Source: Notamacropus eugenii
Lineage: Eukaryota; Chordata; Mammalia; Diprotodontia; Macropodidae
NCBI RefSeq assembly: GCF_028372415.1
Contig: NC_092872.1
Location: forward strand, 15,094,479 to 15,158,478
DNA length: 64,000 nucleotides
Direction: 5' to 3'
A model generated the notes under the pieces. It worked only from the letters and a program-made list of their open reading frames with translations. It did not search any database and was not told where the DNA came from. Positions 45,503-57,795 of this stretch are shown in pieces (the first letter of the stretch is position 1; every line of letters begins with the position of its first letter). The translations under genes were made by a program, and so were the position numbers.

Positions 45503-45655
45503 CCCTCTCCTGGGGGCTCACCATATTGATACCAAACAGTGCAAACACCAAATTGGCATAGCCCACTGAACATTAGAACTCCTGAGGTCGACATCTGCTG
45601 TCCTCAGTTAACCTGGTAGCTGGAACTACAGGTACACACCACCACCACCAGTTCA
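45503..45655 (-). pseudogene. 7SL (SRP) RNA pseudogene, 5' half
   Basis: Read on the minus strand the order is that of 7SL RNA from its 5' end: GTGTACCTGTAGTTCCAGCT, then CTGAGGACAGCAGATGTCGA, CCTCAGGAGTTCTA, TGGGCTATGCCAATTTGGTG and TATCAATATGGTGAGCCCCC, the Alu domain and its continuation. The match fades near position 150-160 of about 300, where C/T-rich sequence (plus strand) begins. I put identity to human 7SL at roughly three quarters by eye. A dead, 3'-lacking copy of the signal-recognition-particle RNA. Confidence 0.85.
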
Positions 45656-45659
45656 GTTT

Positions 45660-45842
45660 ACTCTTAAAAATTATAGATATAAATATAACGATTATAATTA
45701 TCATGTTAATTATAATTGTTGCACTAATAATAAATTATCGTGAGGATGAGAATATGGTGGTTTCAGAATAAATAGCAGGAATCATGATTTTTTTTTCATT
45801 CTAAAGACATTTCAAATTTAACCTTAGCCAGTGACAATTTTC
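45660..45842. other. Unassigned AT-rich stretch
   Basis: Nothing recognised. Confidence 0.4.
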
Positions 45843-45844
45843 CC

Positions 45845-46090
45845 TGTGAAATGAAGGTTCAGAGTTGGAGGGAATGAACCTTTGATCTAAGAGAGATCTC
45901 CTCTTCCTTCTGACTCCCATTAGAAATCATTTATTTCAAAACTTCTTACTCCCTTCCATTTTATTCATGTAGAAAGAGCTTCTCAGGGAAAGGAAGATGC
46001 CAAATGTCATACAATTTGCTAATAACAGAGTCAGGACTAAAAATCAGGCTTTTTGTCTCCTAGTTCAAATTGCTTTCCACGACATAACCG
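45845..46090 (-). repeat. MIR-type SINE, diverged
   Basis: gttcagagttggagggaatg, then ttattcatgtagaaagagct and tcaggactaaaaatcaggct in reverse MIR order. Confidence 0.5.
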
Positions 46091-46257
46091 ATCCCAACAA
46101 GAATATTGGTAGAAAGGCATGCTAGCATTAATTGTGACCATCACTTTTATAAAAAGGGGTTTTATCTTTCAAAGCAGATTTCTTGGTTGTGTTTGTGTGT
46201 GTGTGCATTTATTTATGTGTGTTTGCTTGTATGTGTGTGTGTTTTGTTTTGTATTTT

Positions 46258-46490
46258 TCTGAGATTGCGTCACCTCTGTTGCCTGGGCCAGAATTAGAGG
46301 AGCCACTCACAGCACCAACCCCATTGCCAACTGATCCAGAAGCTGTGACGCACTCCCAGGGCTGATGCTGTTGGGACCCGACAATGCAGACACTACATTG
46401 GCATTAATCATTGCAGCTTAGAACACCCAAATTCAAGGGATTCATTTTGCAGTGTCTTTAACTCTGTGGCAACACAGGCACAACAGTCAA
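46258..46490 (-). pseudogene. 7SL-derived relic with central part missing
   Basis: The right part (46360-46490), read on the minus strand, follows the 7SL 5' domain: GCCAATGTAGTGTCTGCATT and CATCAGC align with the ...ATGCCGATCGGGTGTCCGC... and CATCAAT regions. The left part (46261-46350) follows its 3' end: TGGATCAGTTGGCAATGG, GTGAGTGGCTCC, CTGGCCCAGGCAACAGAG. The S-domain centre (about 60-70 bases) is absent between them. An A-rich tail follows at 46240-46260 (minus strand AGAAAAATACAAAACAAAAC). More diverged than 45503-45655. Confidence 0.68.
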
Positions 46491-46517
46491 CTTTGTACAA
46501 TTAAAGTGGAGAATAAA

Positions 46518-46775
46518 AAATATTTTAGGGGAAAGTTAGGGGGTGTAGTGGTGTTCTATTGCCAACCTTGTAGTCAGGAAGATCCAAATTCAAATCTGAC
46601 CTCAGACACTAGCTATGTATCCCTAGGCAAGTCACTTAACCTTGTTTGCCTCAGTTTCCTCATCTGTAAAATGAGCAGAAAGAAATGTCAAACCACTCTA
46701 GTATCTTTGCCAAGAAAACCCTAAAATAGTTCATGAAGAATCAAACATGACTGAAAAATGACTGGGTAATTCCTT
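46518..46775 (+). mobile_element. CORE SINE, near full length
   Basis: cttgtagtcaggaagatcca, caaattcaaatctgacctca (B box), gcaagtcacttaaccttgtt, cctcatctgtaaaatgagca, tctttgccaagaaaacccta, atcaaacatgactgaaaaat. Confidence 0.92.
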
Positions 46776-48370
46776 TTCATTATTATTTCTCCCTTTATAT
46801 TTTTCCTTTTTTTTAAAAAAAACTTTTCCTATCCTTTTGTAGTCTTTAGGGACTGTCCCCTACAAGGTCATTCTCCACCGAAGCAACACTTATGCATAGA
46901 TGCCTTCAGTAATTACCCAGTGGCTGGTTTCATTTCCTCAAAAGCCTGCAGTTGTCTGTTCTTCTAAGTATTCTAGTCAGTTTCTCTAAGTCTAAATGTA
47001 TGACATAGTGCTTGGAATGACTTACAAAGACATAAATTAATGGTAAGTGAGTTGGTGCCTATTTCCAAAGCATGGATTCCTCTCTTCCTTTAAAATGTTC
47101 ATAGCAATTGAGTTTAGCTATTTAAACCCCATGTTTTGCACTCAGCTCAAGATATTCTGTATTTATCTCATTGTCCTTGCATTGCAGAGCAGAGGACACT
47201 TATTCTGCTTTCATATAAACAAGTCTCCCTAAGGTCTAAGACAGTGTCATTTTAAAAAAAATTAAATATTGTAAGCTCCTAAAAATGATTATTGAATCTT
47301 AGCGCACAAGTGGAACTCACTCATATAGTAGTTGTTAGATTGAAAATTGATAGACTAATTAGAAAGCGAATATCATTTAATAAGAATATTTCTTTTATGA
47401 GGAAACCTTACCTAAGGGGGCCCAAGAACTGTGCTAAGCAGTACACAACATAATTCCCTTGTAGATCAAGTATGGGGATTCATGATGCTTTGTTTTACAC
47501 CATGTTCCCAGTTCTAAGTACAAAGATACAATAAAATCACCAAGCTACTAAAGATCCTTTTCCGATTCAATATTTTTTGGGTTCAAGTCCAAAACCAACT
47601 CAGCTTTGTCCATCTCTGTTTATGTTCATTCTTGTTGTTCTTTTGCTTAGTACATAGCAGATGGAACTGCAACGTAAAAAAAAAAGAACAAAAGGATATT
47701 ACTCCTGAGGGGACAATAAAAGATGATCACAATTGTATCCTGTTGAATATGGCTCCCTTAAGATTGTGCCTGGTGGATTTTATCTTGGTGAAAGTCCACT
47801 TGAAAGGGTGCCCAAAAACAGGATAGGCAAAAGTGTTCTCAAGACCTCCTGCATCAAACCATCTAGTGCAGAGTCATAACTACAGGATGCTGTAAAAAGT
47901 TAACAACACTAGAAGGAGCAGTTCTTTCTGAGCACAAACGTCTTGCAGCCCAGAGCTTAGGAAGAAGACCCACAAGGCAGCCAAGAACCGTAAAAGACTG
48001 ACTAAAATCACCTAGCCTCTCTGTATGAAATGTCTACTTATCGACCAACAGGAATGAGAGTTTTAAGTTGTTTTTCCAGGAGTCTCTCTCATGATCAAAT
48101 GTCCTCATATGTGAGACGACTGACGGGTTAGAGGTTCAGTCTGTGATTAAGGAGCAGGACTGATGTCTCACAATAGCTGGACTCCTGAGCTTGGCCTCAT
48201 TAACACTGAGCTCAAATTAATTGAAATATCAAGGGTATGTCATGTGAAAGAAGGTCCAAAGAAGTCTTCAGTGTGGAATGGGATGAATAGCATTTTCATC
48301 TATATTCATCTATATGAATTATTATTGTATATTTATTCATACATATGAATATTATCAATAATACCTCCTT
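46776..48370. other. Unassigned stretch
   Basis: Contains a reading near 47747-47872 (plus; with PGGFYLGESPLERVPKNRIG) of about 40 codons that I cannot identify, and at 47962-48000 a short basic reading (RKKTHKAAKNRKRL). These may be decayed pieces of a processed copy, but no parent is recognised. Confidence 0.35.
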
Positions 48371-48371
48371 T

Positions 48372-48595
48372 TGAGGGGCAGCTAGGTGTCAAAGTGGATA
48401 GAGTGCCTAGCCTAGAGTTCTCTTCCTGAGCTCAAATCTGTCCTCTCTTAACCCTGTGTGCCTCAGTTTCCTCATCTGTAAAATGAGCTGGAGAAGGAAA
48501 TGGCAAACTACTCCCATATCTCTGCCAAGAAAATCCCAAAAGAGGTCATGAAGAATTTGACACAACTGAAAATGACTGAATATCAGCAATCTCCT
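48372..48595 (+). mobile_element. CORE SINE, near full length
   Basis: ggggcagctaggtgtcaaag, tggatagagtgcctagccta, cctcatctgtaaaatgagct, ggagaaggaaatggcaaact, agaatttgacacaactgaaa. A short part of the core is missing. Confidence 0.92.
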
Positions 48596-48734
48596 TTTAA
48601 ACTGGGAAGTCATAGAATTTTAGAGCTGGAAAGGACCTTTGTGTATTTGTAAATACACAAAGTATATGTATTTACAAGTCTTTTACAAAACAAAAGTCAA
48701 CTTCTATTTTTTTTTTTTATTATTGGACTTGTGA

Positions 48735-48955
48735 TTTCATCAGTAGAGCAAACTCTAAGGGAGGAAAATCCCTTTCCAATGCAGATCAGCATTTACTTTG
48801 CAATTTAAGGTCTCAGAGTTGCCTGGGGAAATGAGAGGGCAAGAGATTTATCATCCCAGGTCACACTATACAACAGTATATATGAAAACCAAGACTTGAA
48901 CTCAGGTCTTTCTGATTGAGACTAGCTCTATACCATGCTGATTTTCACCTAGTTT
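48735..48955 (-). repeat. CORE/MIR-related SINE
   Basis: tgatttcatcagtagagcaa, ccaatgcagatcagcattta, cccaggtcacactatacaac, gacttgaactcaggtctttc. Confidence 0.75.
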
Positions 48956-49588
48956 CTCTTTAGGAAGGTTAATAGGAGTAGAAAATGGTCTTTAACGGAT
49001 AAGAGAGAATGAATTTCATCTGTTTTGTTTTCCTCTTGTATCCCAGCGTCGAACTGTTCAAATATTTTATAATCTAAGTAGGGTCGAGGTCTGACATAAA
49101 GAAATATGTGAGCAAACCCCACAGAAGTTGGAATTAGTCATCTGCGATACAGAATGATACATGGGAATCATTAATGTTCCCTTCAGAGTACATTTGATTA
49201 GCTTCCTCTCTCTTGTAGATTGCATAACACTATTCAAGAGCCTTTTATGAAATGTCAGGATGAAACTTTGCAACAAATGAAAACAAATACCAAGTTAAGG
49301 ATAGGAAAAGGAACAGTGTCGAGTACTCCTTGTTAATAAAATAGCTGTGGACTCAGCTTTGGCATGGCATTTGGATGTGTAATTACCTTAAGCTGAATCC
49401 AAGGTACAGAAAATGGATGTTACATGCTAATAAAAGTAGCCTATCCTTATACCATTTTGAATGTTTCCCCTGCCCCCACTGTTTCTTCTTCTATTCCTTA
49501 CTGTCCTTAACCCAGATGTAGCTCCATGAAATTCTGAAGTTGGTAAAGTTTTTCTTCAAACACTCAATTTCCCTCAGTTTGGATTCTT
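48956..49588. other. Unassigned stretch
   Basis: No gene or repeat recognised. Confidence 0.45.
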
Positions 49589-49589
49589 C

Positions 49590-49805
49590 TTAGAGAGGCA
49601 TGATGATGTAGGGAAAAGGACGCTTGACTTGGGGTCGCAAGACTAGTCATCAATTCCCCAACTCTAAAATTGACTAAATGCATGATAAGGAACAAGACAC
49701 TTTCTCTCTCTGAGCATCAATTTTCTCAGCTATTAACTGAGGATAATCAATCGACAATATTTATCGAGTGCTGAGTATGTCACAAACTGACAACAGGTTC
49801 TTGGG
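49590..49805 (+). repeat. MIR-type SINE
   Basis: gaggcatgatgatgtaggga, gcttgacttggggtcgcaag, gagcatcaattttctcagct; related wording may continue after the next SINE (gggtaaatcacttaatctct). Confidence 0.65.
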
Positions 49806-49807
49806 GA

Positions 49808-50050
49808 AATCAGGGCAGCTAAGTATGCAGTGGATAGAGTTCCAGGCCTGGAGTCAGGAAGATCTGAATCTGAGTGACCTCAGACATTTACTAGCTGTGT
49901 GACCCTGAGCAAGTCACTTAATGTTGTTTGCCTCAGTTTTCTCATCTGTAAAATGAGCTGGAGAAGGAAATGGCAAACCACTTCAGTATCTTTGCCAAGA
50001 AAACCCCAAATGGGGATATGAAGAGTTAGACAGACTTAAATGACTAAAGA
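49808..50050 (+). mobile_element. CORE SINE, full length
   Basis: The best copy here. It has gcagtggatagagttccagg, ctggagtcaggaagatctga, ctagctgtgtgaccctgagc, ctgtaaaatgagctggagaa, ccacttcagtatctttgcca, accccaaatggggatatgaa, gttagacagacttaaatgac. The head is a tRNA-like Pol III promoter region. Confidence 0.95.
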
Positions 50051-50054
50051 ACAT

Positions 50055-51318
50055 CAAAATTTGGGTAAATCACTTAATCTCTTGGTGCCCCACCCCAGGC
50101 AATTCTTCAAGTCTATTACATGAAGAGCAGGTGCTAATCTATACCCTTAGAATTTCCTCAGTTGGTGTTTCCTACACGAATGAAATCATGTATTTGATAC
50201 AAAAAATGCTTGTGCTCTCTTCTCCACAGGGCTGTTCTGACAAGAGTACCCTAAAATGTTACATAAATGTGAGTTGTCATTATTCTCTACTGTAAGTAGC
50301 CAATACTTGGAGCCCTAACTCTGGCCCCAGGGTCGTCTGCTGTTCTCTTTTTTACCATCCAAACTTTTGTCTTGGGTTTTATTTCTTTAAGTCTCTCAAT
50401 TTCTAATAAACACCACATTATCAGGATGTCAATTGTTGGCAACAATCTCTTCCAAGAGCATTTATATTTTAGAAGGGATTTCTACAGTTATAAGAACTTA
50501 CCTCAAAAAATGGGTCACTAATGGAGAAAATTTTAACTGCTCTGTAAAAGCAATTTGGAGAAGGGAAAGGATTTTCTAATGCTCGTGATGGTGATGATGA
50601 CAGTGGTGGTGTTGGTGGTGTTGCTGTTTTTCAGTAGAACTTCTGAATTTATTTAACTAATAAGTTTTTCTGTAAATCTGTTTTGTTACTCATCCCCACC
50701 TTTTTTTTTTTTTTTTTTGTTACAGCACTTGAATCACCTCCAGATCACTGCACTGGGTTATGCTAATGACAGAGCTAGAAAAGGTCCTGGTAACATGCGT
50801 TGTTTAATTTTGGGAGAAAGAAACACAAAATGCTCATGCCTTTGACTAAGGACTTCAGGGTGCTTGTAGTCCAAATCTAGCAAGGGTCACAATTTAAATG
50901 TGATAGAGGTTAGTACTGTACTCATGTTTTACAAACAGAGAAGCTAAAATATAGAGGATAAGATAGACCAGTATTAGGCTAGTAGCAAAGGAATTCTTAT
51001 TCTCTGCACACAGATCTGTCCAAAGGTTTATTCTGTTACATTAATTATTTAAATAGTTATTATCTATGTTTGTTGTTCTTGCTCTAAGAGGAAACTGCTG
51101 ATCTCTGCTTATCTGTGTAATATCTTGTGGCAATAATCAGGATTTGTTCAGAACCTTTCTTTGTGGAACTTAAAGAATGTCATATATCCCACCCAATTTT
51201 GCCGTCAACATCCCCGTGAACGATAGCATATACTTAAAACAATTTTTAGAATTGAAGAATCAAGAATGTGGGATAATTTAAGTAGCATAGTGGATTACTA
51301 GAGACAGTACAAAACCTA
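50055..51318. other. Unassigned stretch
   Basis: A GGT/GAT triplet-rich patch (about 50585-50630) and a poly(T) run (about 50701-50718) are the only structures seen; small MIR-like pieces near 50880-50960. Confidence 0.4.
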
Positions 51319-51321
51319 GGT

Positions 51322-51460
51322 GTATACATATATATATACATATACACACACACGTACATGTATATATATGTGTATATATACATGTTTGTACAAATGTATG
51401 TGTATATATAATATAAATGAACATATATATACATATGTGTGTATATACATACATACATGT
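51322..51460. repeat. TATACA-rich microsatellite
   Basis: TATA, CATA and TGTA units alternate. Tyrosine/isoleucine-rich open frames on both strands are products of it. Confidence 0.9.
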
Positions 51461-52138
51461 GTCCTGGCCAAGGCAATTTTCACCATACTACCTTCTTTCC
51501 CCCTGAATTGTTTTAAAGCAGGGATACATGAATAATTGTGATAGTCAGTCAATGTTGTCTACAGAGTAATATTTCTACTAGAAGGTTTGATCACTGGTGA
51601 CCAATGTGGAAGGAAATCTTTGAGCTCCCTGGACTGTGATAAAAGGAGAAAGATGAAATAAATAGAATTGGCATTAAAGCTTTGGATACGAAAGAAGTTG
51701 AGGACAAATCATGAAGAAAGGCAGAAAATACTTGAATAGTGGATTGTTTCTGTCTTTTGTTTTTGTCCACCCATGTGAAATTTCTTAATGATTTGGGGGA
51801 GATTTTATACTTCCAATTATTGTGCCTAGCCCTTCTAGAATGTTTTTTAGAGATGACATGATACTATTTCTTTGAAAGAAAATAGGGCAAAGATCTTTTT
51901 CTTTCATTAGTAGATGTGTAGTCTTTGTTTGCATGTAAAATTATACACAAACATCTGACGAGCTATGGGACTGCTGTATTCCTGAGTGAACCCAAAGGGA
52001 TCCTTAGTTTTGCTTGGAAAAAAAAACCCCTTAGTTTTTTTCTTGGAAACTGTCATCATCACTGACAACTAGTTTTCTACTTTCACCTCCTAATGGGTTT
52101 TTTCCATCACCATTCTCTCCCAATACACCTCATCCAAT
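51461..52138. other. Unassigned stretch
   Basis: No gene or repeat recognised. Confidence 0.45.
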
Positions 52139-52139
52139 T

Positions 52140-52500
52140 AATTATTTACTCTGTTGCCAGAATAATCTTCCTTGTATATAGATCTGGCTATACATATCAT
52201 TCCTCTGCTCTAGACTCTTCAGTGGTTTCCTGTCCATTCAATAAAGTCCAAATGACACTGGATTAGAGAACAAGGCTCTCCAAAACCTGGCACAGTTTTG
52301 CCCATTCAGTTTTATCTCGGGCAATTACTTAGCACACTTTGCACTCCATTCAAGCTAGATTACCCTCTGTCCTCTAATACACCCTCACCTTCCCTATCTC
52401 TTTGTCTCTTACTTGGTTTCCTAGTCTTAGAGTGACTTTCTTCCCTATAGTCACCTGTGCACATTCAGCCTACCATAGAGGAGGGTTTTCTTTCATCAAA
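52140..52500 (+). mobile_element. L2 LINE fragment
   Basis: ctctgctctagactcttcag, tggtttcctgtccattcaat, aaagtccaaatgacactgga, ctccaaaacctggcacagtt: the usual wording of the L2 3' region, decayed. Confidence 0.75.
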
Positions 52501-52805
52501 GATCTTTCATAATGTAAGAACTTTAGAAATTGTATAGTCCAACTTACTCATTTTACACATAAAAAGAAAAAAACACAGGCCAAATATGATGGTAATTGCT
52601 TTGCCCTCAAAAACACGTAGACGCAGCTGCAAAGGATCAAGAGTCACTCATAAAGCACTGTGAACTAAAATACGAGAGATTCAAATTCTAGCCTCTAGCT
52701 CACTATAAGAACTTTCATCTTCCTGGTCCAATAGCCACTACGTATTGTCTGTCTGGTTAAGAGGAGCTGCTGTCCAGTGCTGAAACCTTTACCTCCCTCT
52801 CTCCA

Positions 52806-53035
52806 GCAGAAGGGGCAGATAGGTGTCACAGTGGATAGAACACAGGGCTTGGAGTTAGTGCTCTGCCTTAGTTCAGATCTGGCCTTAAACAGCTATGTAA
52901 CCCTGGGCAAATCACTTAACCCTGTTTGCTTCATCTATAAAATGACCTGGAGAAGGAAATGGCAAACCACTCCAGTAGTATTGCCAAGAAAACCCTAAAT
53001 AGGGTCACAAAGAATCAGACATGACTGAAATGACT
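52806..53035 (+). mobile_element. CORE SINE, full length
   Basis: ggggcagataggtgtcacag, tggatagaacacagggcttg, ccctgggcaaatcacttaac, ggagaaggaaatggcaaacc, gccaagaaaaccctaaatag, aatcagacatgactgaaatg. Confidence 0.94.
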
Positions 53036-53039
53036 AAAT

Positions 53040-54310
53040 TCCAGCATATGTAGCCATTTGTAGCTACTCTAAGAGGTCAACAAGGATCACAAGCCTGGAG
53101 ATTCAGGATGGTAGTTCTTGCTTGCTAGGAAAGTTTTCTCAAAGCCTAATCTCCATTCTGACTCAGTGAAATTGCTTTCAGAGACTATACCTCTAGGGAT
53201 ATATAGTCTTGATTTTTTTTGATGAAGATAAATATATTTCCTCCCCAACAGTTAGGAGATGCTATGTTATTACCTTGTTCTGATGTTTTACAGAGGTTGT
53301 TGCATTTGGGGCATTTATCAATGGATGGCTTCATTGTCTGAGTCTCTATTATTAAGATTGGGAAGGGGAAATCTGGGTTCTCAGCAGGTCAGTATAACAA
53401 GTGCTGTACTCTAAATTGCTGATTGGACATGAGGTAATTAATCCTTAGACTTATTTGTGAATTGTATTCTCCTGAATATCTACAATTTCTATCAGGAAAA
53501 AGGCACAGAATCACCCTGGATCTCTGTTATATTGTCTCTAAAATAACATAATTGCATTAAATGATCTCTAAAGTCATTTCTGCCTAGACTAGTCTATGAA
53601 TCTCTAAGAAATTCCCGACTCCTCAGATGATCATTAGTCATCAGATTAAAATGTCTTGTCTATACTTCTGGAGAGGTTTTGTTTAAAGAATTTTATTGAA
53701 ATAACACTGAGAAGTTTTTCCCAACCCTGGAAGCTATATCATACAAAGTTCAATAGGTAAATAGAGGAAAGGTAATGATGCTGAGATATACGTCTTCTGC
53801 ATATAAAGGATATTCATTGGTTAAGAAACATTAACAGTAGCCTTTCCCCTGAAGTGACCTAGAATTGCATTTCTTTATCTCTTATTCAGTGCTCATGAAT
53901 AAATAAACGTGGTTATAGTTTTTGTGTGACAGCTTTTATTTCTTTCCATCTAAGAAACAATTTAGTCTTTAAACATGTCGATAGGAACTCAGTGCCACTG
54001 TTTACTTTTTTGTCAAATTGAGCGTGCAGCTCAACACAGATGATGATGATGCTTTAAACAGTGTTTTCTTGATTCTCTTTGTTTTAAATTGGCAGTTATT
54101 TCATAATATACTGACCCTACAATGAATCTTCAATTACTTATAAAATATAAAATATAGTTAAATAAAACTGACTGACAAGACAACCACAAACACAATCTTT
54201 TGCCCTTACATCCGTCTGTGCATTCTGTAATCCTTACATACTTTCTCTAATGAGAACTTGTTTCCTGGAACACTAAGGTCAATTGCAAGTTGGAGAAAAG
54301 CCACTTTTTA
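53040..54310. other. Unassigned stretch
   Basis: No gene or repeat recognised. Confidence 0.45.
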
Positions 54311-54314
54311 GTAT

Positions 54315-54450
54315 TTACATTCTAATAGTCATTATGTATATTGTTCTGGTTCTGTTTACTTCACTTTGAATCAGTTCACATTAGTCTTCCCATGATTCCC
54401 TAGGCTGTGATACCCTTTACAAAAAAGATCCACAATGCTTTTCTTTAAGT
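54315..54450 (-). mobile_element. Short L1 ORF2 C-terminal fragment
   Basis: ttgttctggttctgtttact, tcactttgaatcagttcaca, ttagtcttcccatgattccc: antisense of the ORF2 end. Confidence 0.7.
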
Positions 54451-54454
54451 AGCC

Positions 54455-57355
54455 AAATCTCATTGATCTAACACTTTAGATTTCATCAATTTGCAGATTG
54501 CAACTCTCTGTTATCAGTATTCAAGAGCTGCTGAAGCTGAAAAATGAATCACCCTCCAGCCAATCTGGTGATAAGCTGTCTCTTTACTCTTAGCTAGGCT
54601 AATCCTTCAAAAACTTGGCTAACAAGTACACTACTTTGGACCATACCTAAAAACTTTTCAGTTGGATAGAACTTGCCAAAGCTTATATTCTGAGATATAA
54701 TCTTTAAGAAACCAAGATCTCTCCCATCTCTTATTTAGGCATATATGGATGTATGCTTAAAATGCAATACCAAAGACCAAAATTCAATGTACATAGATTT
54801 TTTCCAGGAACAAATCTGCTCTTCAAAATAAGATATACCAAATGTTAAAATGTACAGTTTAATTGAAAATCCCTTTTGGCTTAAAAAATTAGGCAGAGAG
54901 CCTTCTTTTGTTTTCTTAATTCACAAGAACATTATCCATTGCATGGATATTTCTCCCCACTCCCATTCACTTCCCCTCAACCCCATTTTGGACTTAAAAC
55001 TAATAAGTAAAACTTTCCTTAATCAACCTTTAGGAGGGAGAGAGCTAGGGAGCTGATCCTGTAGAATACCCCGTCCTACCACCAGAATAGTAAGTTGAAA
55101 GAAATTCCTGAGCTAACACATAAATACTCAATGAGCCATTTGAGAAATTAGAGATACTAAGGGACTCCCTGAATACATTTCAGTCTACAATATTACTATC
55201 TTCATCCTCAGAAGGACACTCTGTCTTTAGAGAGAAATATTTTAATTACATGGATTTATAAGGTATAACTACTGGGCTTTAGTATAAATGGAAATATTAA
55301 TTGTAGCAAACAAAACACCATTCTTGCCACAGTCATCTGGTATGGCAAACAGAGTGATAAGAAATCATTACTCAGTCAATATCTACTTACTTGCTGACTC
55401 TGCCCCAAGGGTTAGTTGGGTCACCTACAGGTCCCTATTGATGCTGTGTGAGGCAAAAATTACATACTTTACCATCTTCATAATGGTGTGCCTGCACAAT
55501 ACCCCTGCAGACAAAACAATGCTGAAAAAGGACAGGGAGCAGGAGTAATGTACATGAAAACTGACAGGTGGATAACTTGACAAATTCAGACCTGCATTAC
55601 TGGGTTGATCTATGCAATAGGAGGTTTGCTAGTATCAAGACTTCATACTAGGCCTTTCATAGGTATTAAGTTTTCTGGATGTCTTACTAAAAACAGTTTA
55701 AGATGTCAGCCACTGATGGTAACATTTTTTTTCTCTCTTTTTACAAAAATCTCCAGTTGTGGTGAGGTAAGGACTCTTCAATTACATTCAAAGGAAAAAT
55801 TTGTTGATAATTTTTCTTACAAATTTACTTCCCACTAGAGGAGGACTGTGATAACTTTTTAAAAGTGATCATTCTAATCACTGTCCTTTCAGCTTAAAGA
55901 TAATAAACTGACTCACCAGTAGTGAGACCAATAGTTGACATTTGTTCCAGGATCCTTTGTTGCTAATGGAATAAATTTGTGAGCCAGCTGACCAAAGTTA
56001 GGGCTTCGGGTTGTGCTCATGAAGCAGATAAAGTAATGGTCTTGCACTGGTATCAAACTCATAACTTCATTTTCTTTAGCACTGTGCCCTAGCCAATATT
56101 TAACTAGCCATGGGCAGTATTTCTTGAGTCTGGATGGAGGCTCTCCATCCTGAGTATGTGTGACACAATATATTTTATTTTTTTTTGACACAGTATATTT
56201 TAAAAGGGCAAGCAGTCTCAGTTCTGTTTTAAGGAAAGCTAACAATTAAAATAAAAAAAAAACAGAATTAGCAAATCAGCTATTTGGTCCTTTACTGGGG
56301 TCCTACTCAAAAGCTTTCTAGTTTGATAGAACCTTCTAGTACTTAGATCTTCACATAATGGAATACTTATTCTTTATAGAACGAAAGTTTTTGCTAAAAG
56401 TTTTCTTAGGTGAAACCCTTAGACATTTTTAGGGTCTCTGGATGTTCCTACACCAACAGTGGTGGGCTTGGGCTAGACCCCGCTGAAACTTGCACCAAAA
56501 TATAATTATCCCTTCCACATCATGGAGGTCAGAGGCATGGCATGCCCATGATCTGGAAAATCCATGTAAAATTTTTTGACCCTACCCTTGTACCAGAGAA
56601 GAAGTCCGAATTTTTTCTTTTTCTTTTATGGGGTAGTTACAGTACCTTATTATAAATTTTGAGTTAATATTATACAATACTATACATATATTTTATGCAT
56701 TTCTGAGTTTTTAAATTTTTTCTGTCATCTGTTAGACTTCATGTATCCTCTGCAGGTTCCACAAAAGTCCCCCCAAATTCCCATTTAATTTCTTATGCTG
56801 ACCTGTGATATATATTCTAGGGGAAATGGTCATAGAAAGAATTTAATGAGGTGGGAGCAGGAGAAAACAAGATTATAAAATGTAAACTAGACACTCCTCA
56901 AGTCACATAGACTCCATCTTAACTATTTCCTAAACCAGGCCAATAGCATCCAGTATTTAGGCAGAAAGATAATTGCTTATGTGGCTGGGTCAGATCCTCA
57001 CTTTGTCCTTTCTGCTGTAAGACTGGGTCAAGGGACTAACTTCACCATGGGGAAACAGAGAGAGACAGAGGGAATCTGTTCACTCATGGTGACTGTTATT
57101 GAATCTTGCATCACACATTCTTTCTCTGACAACTGTAACTTTACTTGCAAAGTAAAGCCTTGTGTTGGGTTAATCATTTGCCCTATCTGAACACCTGAGA
57201 TGGTTAGCAAAACAACCAATTGTTTTGGGGACACGGCACCTGCTATTTATGAGACCACCTACCTGAATGTTCTATTTTGTACGTAGAGATCTCTCTTGGC
57301 TACATCTGGGTGAACGTACTTTAGGTTCCCCTTCTCTACTAAAACAAAAAATACC
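54455..57355. other. Unassigned stretch
   Basis: About 2.9 kb with no recognised gene. A 110-residue minus-strand reading at 55913-56245 and an 86-residue plus reading at 55288-55548 show no motif that I know. Confidence 0.4.
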
Positions 57356-57359
57356 TTGT

Positions 57360-57795
57360 CACAAGAAATCAAGTATAAACTCCTGATCCTGACATATGAA
57401 GCCCTTCATAATTTTACTCCAACTTTCCTTATACAATCTTAGTTCATAACACTCCCCTTCACATAATCTATATTCAGGTCAAATTAGACTGTTCTCCATT
57501 CTCATTCCTATATAAAAGACCTTTGCCCAGTTCTGAGATGACTTGCCTTCCTCCCTAAAGCCATCTCATTGCAAGTCCTCCCTTCCTTCAAACTATAATC
57601 CAAGTATCACCTCCACCACAGTCCATGAAGCTTTCCCTCACCACCCCCAAAAGTGATTTCTCATCCACATTTTTCATCATACTTTATCTGTATCCTTCTT
57701 TGGAACTTATTTTACTCTTTCTAGCACCATATTTATCTGTCTACTTCTCCTCCCCCTTATCCGACTGCAAGCTCCTCAACAGTAAGACCAGAAGA
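57360..57795 (+). mobile_element. L2 LINE fragment
   Basis: gaagcccttcataattttac, cctttgcccagttctgagat, aagtatcacctccaccacag, atgaagctttccctcaccac, gactgcaagctcctcaac in the L2 3' order. Confidence 0.8.

Noticed and set aside
45162-45569. Long Arg-Glu (minus) and Ser-Leu (plus) open frames; the same at 59138-59449
   Set aside because: Pure products of CT microsatellites, which lack stops in most frames.
47632-48010. Possible processed pseudogene (basic reading RKKTHKAAKNRKRL)
   Set aside because: No parent gene recognised, frames broken, and no poly(A) or target duplication identified.
55913-56245. 110-residue minus-strand open frame as a host exon
   Set aside because: No domain, no splice or start context and no recognisable family; the length is within chance for AT-rich sequence.
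56790-57215. Possible fossil solo LTR (an ataaaatg box near 56875, an agtaaagcc signal-like piece near 57150)
   Set aside because: No safe ends, no target duplication and no adjacent viral-type sequence could be seen; the two boxes alone are not enough.
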